8,284 nt of DNA from Rhodospirillaceae bacterium UBA6608 (lineage in GTDB: Bacteria; Pseudomonadota; Alphaproteobacteria; Rhodospirillales_A; Casp-alpha2): positions 7,702-15,985 of the forward strand of contig DJHY01000099.1 in assembly GCA_002433335.1 (NCBI GenBank), in the 5' to 3' direction. The notes beneath the pieces were generated by a model. That model did no database searches, was not told the origin of the DNA, and was given only the letters and a program-made list of their open reading frames with translations. The translations under genes were made by a program, and so were the position numbers. This document shows positions 5,958 through 8,284 of the stretch, one piece after another. The first letter of the stretch is position 1. Each line of letters opens with the position of its first letter.

Positions 5958-5981
5958 AAGGGCGTTTGAAATGCCGCCCTT
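5958..5981 (-). terminator. Possible terminator of the hflK-hflC-DUF2065 operon
   Basis: AAGGGCG / CGCCCTT (5958-5964 with 5975-5981) is a perfect seven-base-pair stem with a ten-base loop. On the minus strand the stem ends in TT and is followed by ATT, a short weak T-tract. It lies about 115 bases after the DUF2065 stop and before the presumed htrA promoter, a sensible place to separate the two transcripts. Confidence 0.4.
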
Positions 5982-6051
5982 GGGGTAGCCTTTGATTTTG
6001 CCTGGGAATATGGCCGTACAATGGCCTCACCCCGGTATGTTTTGGGCAGTT

Positions 6052-6087
6052 GCGACCAGGTTCCGGCAAAATTCGATTTCCGGTCGC
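6052..6087 (-). repeat. Stem-loop just downstream of the DUF2065 gene
   Basis: GCGACC-A-GG (6052-6060) pairs with CCGGTCGC (6080-6087): eight base pairs with one bulged A. A small inner stem AAAT/ATTT (6069-6072 with 6076-6079) sits in the loop. It starts nine bases after the stop codon on the minus strand. No T-run follows, so a 3' end stabiliser or Rho-related role is more likely than an intrinsic terminator. Confidence 0.3.
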
Positions 6088-6096
6088 GCCCTCAAT

Positions 6097-6282
6097 CTAA
6101 CCTCGGATCAGCCAGACGATGACAACACCCAACACCGCGGCGAACAGCCCCGCCATGCGCAATGCACCAGGGGCCATTTCCCGCATCGCGGTCATCGCCC
6201 GCTGCATGCCTTCGGGGAAAAGGGCATAGGTCACGCCCTCGATCACGAGGACGAGACCCAATGCCGTATAAAGGTCTTTCAT
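6097..6282 (-). CDS. DUF2065 (YjeT-like) small inner-membrane protein
   Basis: 61 residues starting MKDLYTALGLVLVIEG, with two predicted transmembrane segments (about 4-22 and 41-59) joined by a short charged loop with the family-like FPEGMQRAM. Length, two-helix layout and position directly after hflC match the DUF2065/YjeT family, which is commonly found beside hflKC; its molecular role is not established. The frame is open upstream into hflC (to 6438), but that extension is antisense-like, Pro/Arg-rich sequence. The ATG at 6282 begins the conserved part, though its ribosome binding site is weak. The gap to hflC is 55 bases with no terminator seen, so co-transcription is likely, and a role in the HflKC/FtsH complex is an inference from context. 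Confidence 0.88.
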   Translation of the reverse strand: MKDLYTALGLVLVIEGVTYALFPEGMQRAMTAMREMAPGALRMAGLFAAVLGVVIVWLIRG

Positions 6283-6337
6283 GCCGACCGTTCCAGCCAA
6301 GCCGCCCCGCCGAATACCGGGACGGCCCCGGCCCGCG

Positions 6338-7219
6338 TCAGCGGGCGCGGGACGTGCCGTCCTTAAGCGCGTTGAAGAACTGGAACAGCTCGGAATCCGG
6401 GCTGAGAACCATGGACGTGCCGGGGTTGACCGCGGCACTCAAGGCATCCAGGGAACGATAGAAGTCGAAGAACTCGGCATCCTTGCCGTAGGCGGCATTC
6501 AGGATGCGGGTCCGTTCGCCATCGCCTTCACCACGCAGGATTTCCGACTTGCGGCGGGCTTCGGCCAGGATCACGACCTTGTCGCGGTCGGCCTCGGCCT
6601 GAATACGCGTCTTCTGCTCTTCGCCTTTGGCGCGCAGTTCCGCGGCCTCGGCGATACGGTCGGAGCGCATGCGGTTGAACACCGCCTGCGAGGTCGCTTC
6701 CGGCAGGTCCGTACGCCCGATGCGGACGTCGATGACCTTGACCCCGAATTCAGGGGCCTGGGCCCGCAGCAGGTTGGCGATGCGGTCCATGACCTCGGAC
6801 CGCTTTTCAGTCAGCATGTCGGGCAGCAGGATCTTGCCGATTTCGGCGCGGATGCCTGCGTTCAGACGGCCGCCGAACACGTTGCGGAAGTTGGCGTCGG
6901 TGCCGGCGCGTTTGCGGAACTCCAGCGGATCGACGATCTGATACCGCGCGAAGGCATCGACGTTGATGCGCTTTTGGTCGGCCAGGATGACTTCCTGAAC
7001 CGGCGGATCGAGATCCAGAATGCGCCGATCGTAGTATTCGACGTTCTGGATGAACGGCATTTTGAACTTCAGACCCGGGGTGCGTTCGACACCGACCGGA
7101 TTACCGAATTGCAGAACCAGCGCCTGCTGATCCTGACGCACGGTGTACATGGCGCTGAAGGCGCAGATGCCGGCAACACCGACGATCACCGCGAGGATGA
7201 GTAGAGCCGAGCGTTTCAT
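6338..7219 (-). CDS. hflC: FtsH protease modulator HflC
   Basis: SPFH/band-7 membrane protein that with HflK forms the large complex surrounding and regulating the AAA protease FtsH. 293 residues, the usual length. An N-terminal signal-anchor helix (about 5-24) puts the bulk of the protein in the periplasm. The SPFH domain covers about 25-190 (YTVRQDQQALVLQFG start, GLKFKMPF). A charged helical region (about 190-245) has Glu/Arg-rich heptad-like sequence. The family-typical FDFYRSLDAL (251-260) and MVLSPDSELFQFF (270-282) follow. The ATG at 7219 overlaps the hflK stop as ATGA, with GGAGG (7226-7230) six bases upstream, so translation is probably coupled to hflK. Confidence 0.97.
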   Translation of the reverse strand: MKRSALLILAVIVGVAGICAFSAMYTVRQDQQALVLQFGNPVGVERTPGLKFKMPFIQNVEYYDRRILDLDPPVQEVILADQKRINVDAFARYQIVDPLEFRKRAGTDANFRNVFGGRLNAGIRAEIGKILLPDMLTEKRSEVMDRIANLLRAQAPEFGVKVIDVRIGRTDLPEATSQAVFNRMRSDRIAEAAELRAKGEEQKTRIQAEADRDKVVILAEARRKSEILRGEGDGERTRILNAAYGKDAEFFDFYRSLDALSAAVNPGTSMVLSPDSELFQFFNALKDGTSRAR

Positions 7220-8284
7220 TTGGCGCCTCCCTGGGACTTACGCAGGTCGTTGAGCGGCAGATAAGGAACGACTTTGGAGCCGTTCTTGCCTTCGTCGAGG
7301 ATGATCTTGTCGGCGGTCGACAGGATGTCCTGCATGCGTTCCAGATACAGGCGACGCTTGGTCACTTGCTTGTTGGTCAGATAGGCGTTGTAGACGGACA
7401 GGAAGCGTTCGGCTTCACCCTGCGCGTCCTTGATCATCTGTTCCTTGTAGGCCGTCGCCTCGGCGATCAGCTTGTCGGCGTCACCCTTGGCCCGCGGCAC
7501 CACGTTGTTGCGGTAGGCCACGGCTTCGTTGACCGAGCGCTCCTGGTCCTGCCGGGCGCGCTGCACGTCGTTGAAGGCATCGATGACTTCCTTCGGCGGG
7601 TCCGCCTTCTGCATCTTCAGTTCGGCGATCGCGATCCCGGCGCCGTAATCGTCCAGGATTTTCTGCAGCAGATCGCGGGTTTGCTGTTCGACGCCGCCAC
7701 GATTTTTGGTGATGGCTTCTTCCAGCGTCGTGCGACCGACGATTTCACGCATCGCGCTTTCGGCGGCGACCTTGATGGTGCCTTCCGGGTCGCGGATGTT
7801 GAACAGGAAGTCGGCGGCGTTCTTGATACGCCACTGCACGATGAAATCGATGTCGGCGATGTTCTGGTCGCCGGTCAGCATCATGCTTTCCAACGTCACA
7901 TCGCGCGAGCTGGTGGTCCGGCCGATGGTATTGCCGCCACGGAAGCCGACGTTGATGGTGTTGGTGTTTTCAACGTTGACCTTGATGACTTCGCCGATCG
8001 GGGTGGGGAACCAGAAGTTCAGACCCGGCCCGGTGCGCTTGACGAATTCACCGAACATAAGCTCGACGCCCTGTTCGCCCGGCTGAATACGGTACGGAAC
8101 CGTCAGCCCCAGCCACAGCGCCACGGCGATCAGCAGGCCGACGACCACGCCTTTCGCACCACCGGCGCCGCCCGGCATGAATTTTTTCATGCTGTCCTGG
8201 CTTTTACGCAGCAGTTCCTCGATGTCGGGTGGGTTCGGGCCGCCGCCACGGGGTCCACCGCCGCCGCCGTTTCCGCCGCCGCCG
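7216..8284 (-). CDS. hflK: FtsH protease modulator HflK, partial (start beyond the right edge)
   Basis: Partner of HflC in the periplasm-facing complex controlling FtsH. 355 residues are visible. The frame runs unbroken to the window end: upstream of the Met at 8190 it encodes a Gly-rich stretch with a few Asn, Pro and Arg, then PNPPDIEELLRKSQDSM, the characteristic HflK cytoplasmic N-terminus, so 8190 is not the real start. Then come a transmembrane helix (visible residues about 44-61), the SPFH domain beginning PYRIQPGEQGVELMFGEF, a charged helical region, and a C-terminus with RRLYLERMQDIL and VVPYLPLNDL. Only the first few residues appear to be missing. The stop TGA overlaps the hflC ATG by four bases (ATGA). 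The operon promoter is outside the window. Confidence 0.96.
   Translation of the reverse strand, partial: GGGGNGGGGGPRGGGPNPPDIEELLRKSQDSMKKFMPGGAGGAKGVVVGLLIAVALWLGLTVPYRIQPGEQGVELMFGEFVKRTGPGLNFWFPTPIGEVIKVNVENTNTINVGFRGGNTIGRTTSSRDVTLESMMLTGDQNIADIDFIVQWRIKNAADFLFNIRDPEGTIKVAAESAMREIVGRTTLEEAITKNRGGVEQQTRDLLQKILDDYGAGIAIAELKMQKADPPKEVIDAFNDVQRARQDQERSVNEAVAYRNNVVPRAKGDADKLIAEATAYKEQMIKDAQGEAERFLSVYNAYLTNKQVTKRRLYLERMQDILSTADKIILDEGKNGSKVVPYLPLNDLRKSQGGAK

Larger units (their letters stand above)
5828..6096. other. Spacer between htrA and the DUF2065 gene
   Basis: 269 bases with no supported gene. It contains the symmetric elements listed separately (5860-5886, 5891-5915, 5958-5981, 6052-6087). 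An AT-rich patch at about 5935-5960, including TTTAATATT on the minus strand, is a reasonable place for the htrA -10 element, but no matching -35 is convincing. No gene on the plus strand was found. Confidence 0.5.

Noticed and set aside
6281..7204. Plus-strand open frame of 307 codons opposite hflC
   Set aside because: Antisense to an unambiguous hflC; composition is typical of a shadow frame and there is no family resemblance.
8221..8284. CCG/GGC-rich short repeats at the right edge
   Set aside because: They are codons of the Gly-rich HflK N-terminus, a normal feature of the family, not a separate repeat element.

Overview
The window is a GC-rich chromosomal stretch, most likely from an alphaproteobacterium of the Rhodospirillales type. 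This is inferred from protein character, gene order (hflK-hflC-DUF2065-htrA next to serB/miaA and ilvB) and base composition; no rRNA or other species marker is present. All genes are on the minus strand except serB. No mobile element, tRNA, rRNA or CRISPR array was seen.

Layout from left to right. (1) 1-786, minus: the first 262 codons of ilvB, the acetolactate synthase large subunit that begins branched-chain amino acid synthesis; it runs off the left edge. (2) 787-1116: a 330-base non-coding leader with a terminator-like hairpin, candidate promoters and a strong hairpin just before the ilvB ribosome binding site. (3) 1117-2160, minus: an unusual response regulator, with a canonical receiver domain followed by a transmembrane helix, an Ala/Gly-rich linker and a C-terminal domain I cannot assign; there is no DNA-binding output. 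(4) 2310-3293, minus: miaA, the tRNA A37 dimethylallyltransferase. (5) 3337-4233, plus: serB, phosphoserine phosphatase, head-to-head with miaA. (6) 4260-4280: a strong hairpin terminator shared by the convergent serB and htrA. (7) 4307-5827, minus: a DegP/DegQ-type periplasmic serine protease with two PDZ domains. (8) 5828-6096: a 269-base spacer rich in inverted and direct repeats. (9) 6097-8284, minus: the end of the operon hflK (5' end cut by the window) - hflC - DUF2065 small membrane protein, with a 4-base ATGA overlap between hflK and hflC.

Functionally, the right half is an envelope proteolysis block: HflK/HflC form the membrane complex that controls FtsH, and the neighbouring HtrA protease/chaperone handles misfolded periplasmic proteins. 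The left half holds amino acid biosynthesis (ilvB, serB) and tRNA modification (miaA). The best candidate for something undescribed is the membrane-anchored response regulator at 1117-2160, whose architecture would place a phosphorylation-controlled receiver in the cytoplasm and a two-cysteine domain outside. The other genes are ordinary housekeeping genes; their regulatory spacers (ilvB leader, htrA upstream region) carry structure worth checking.
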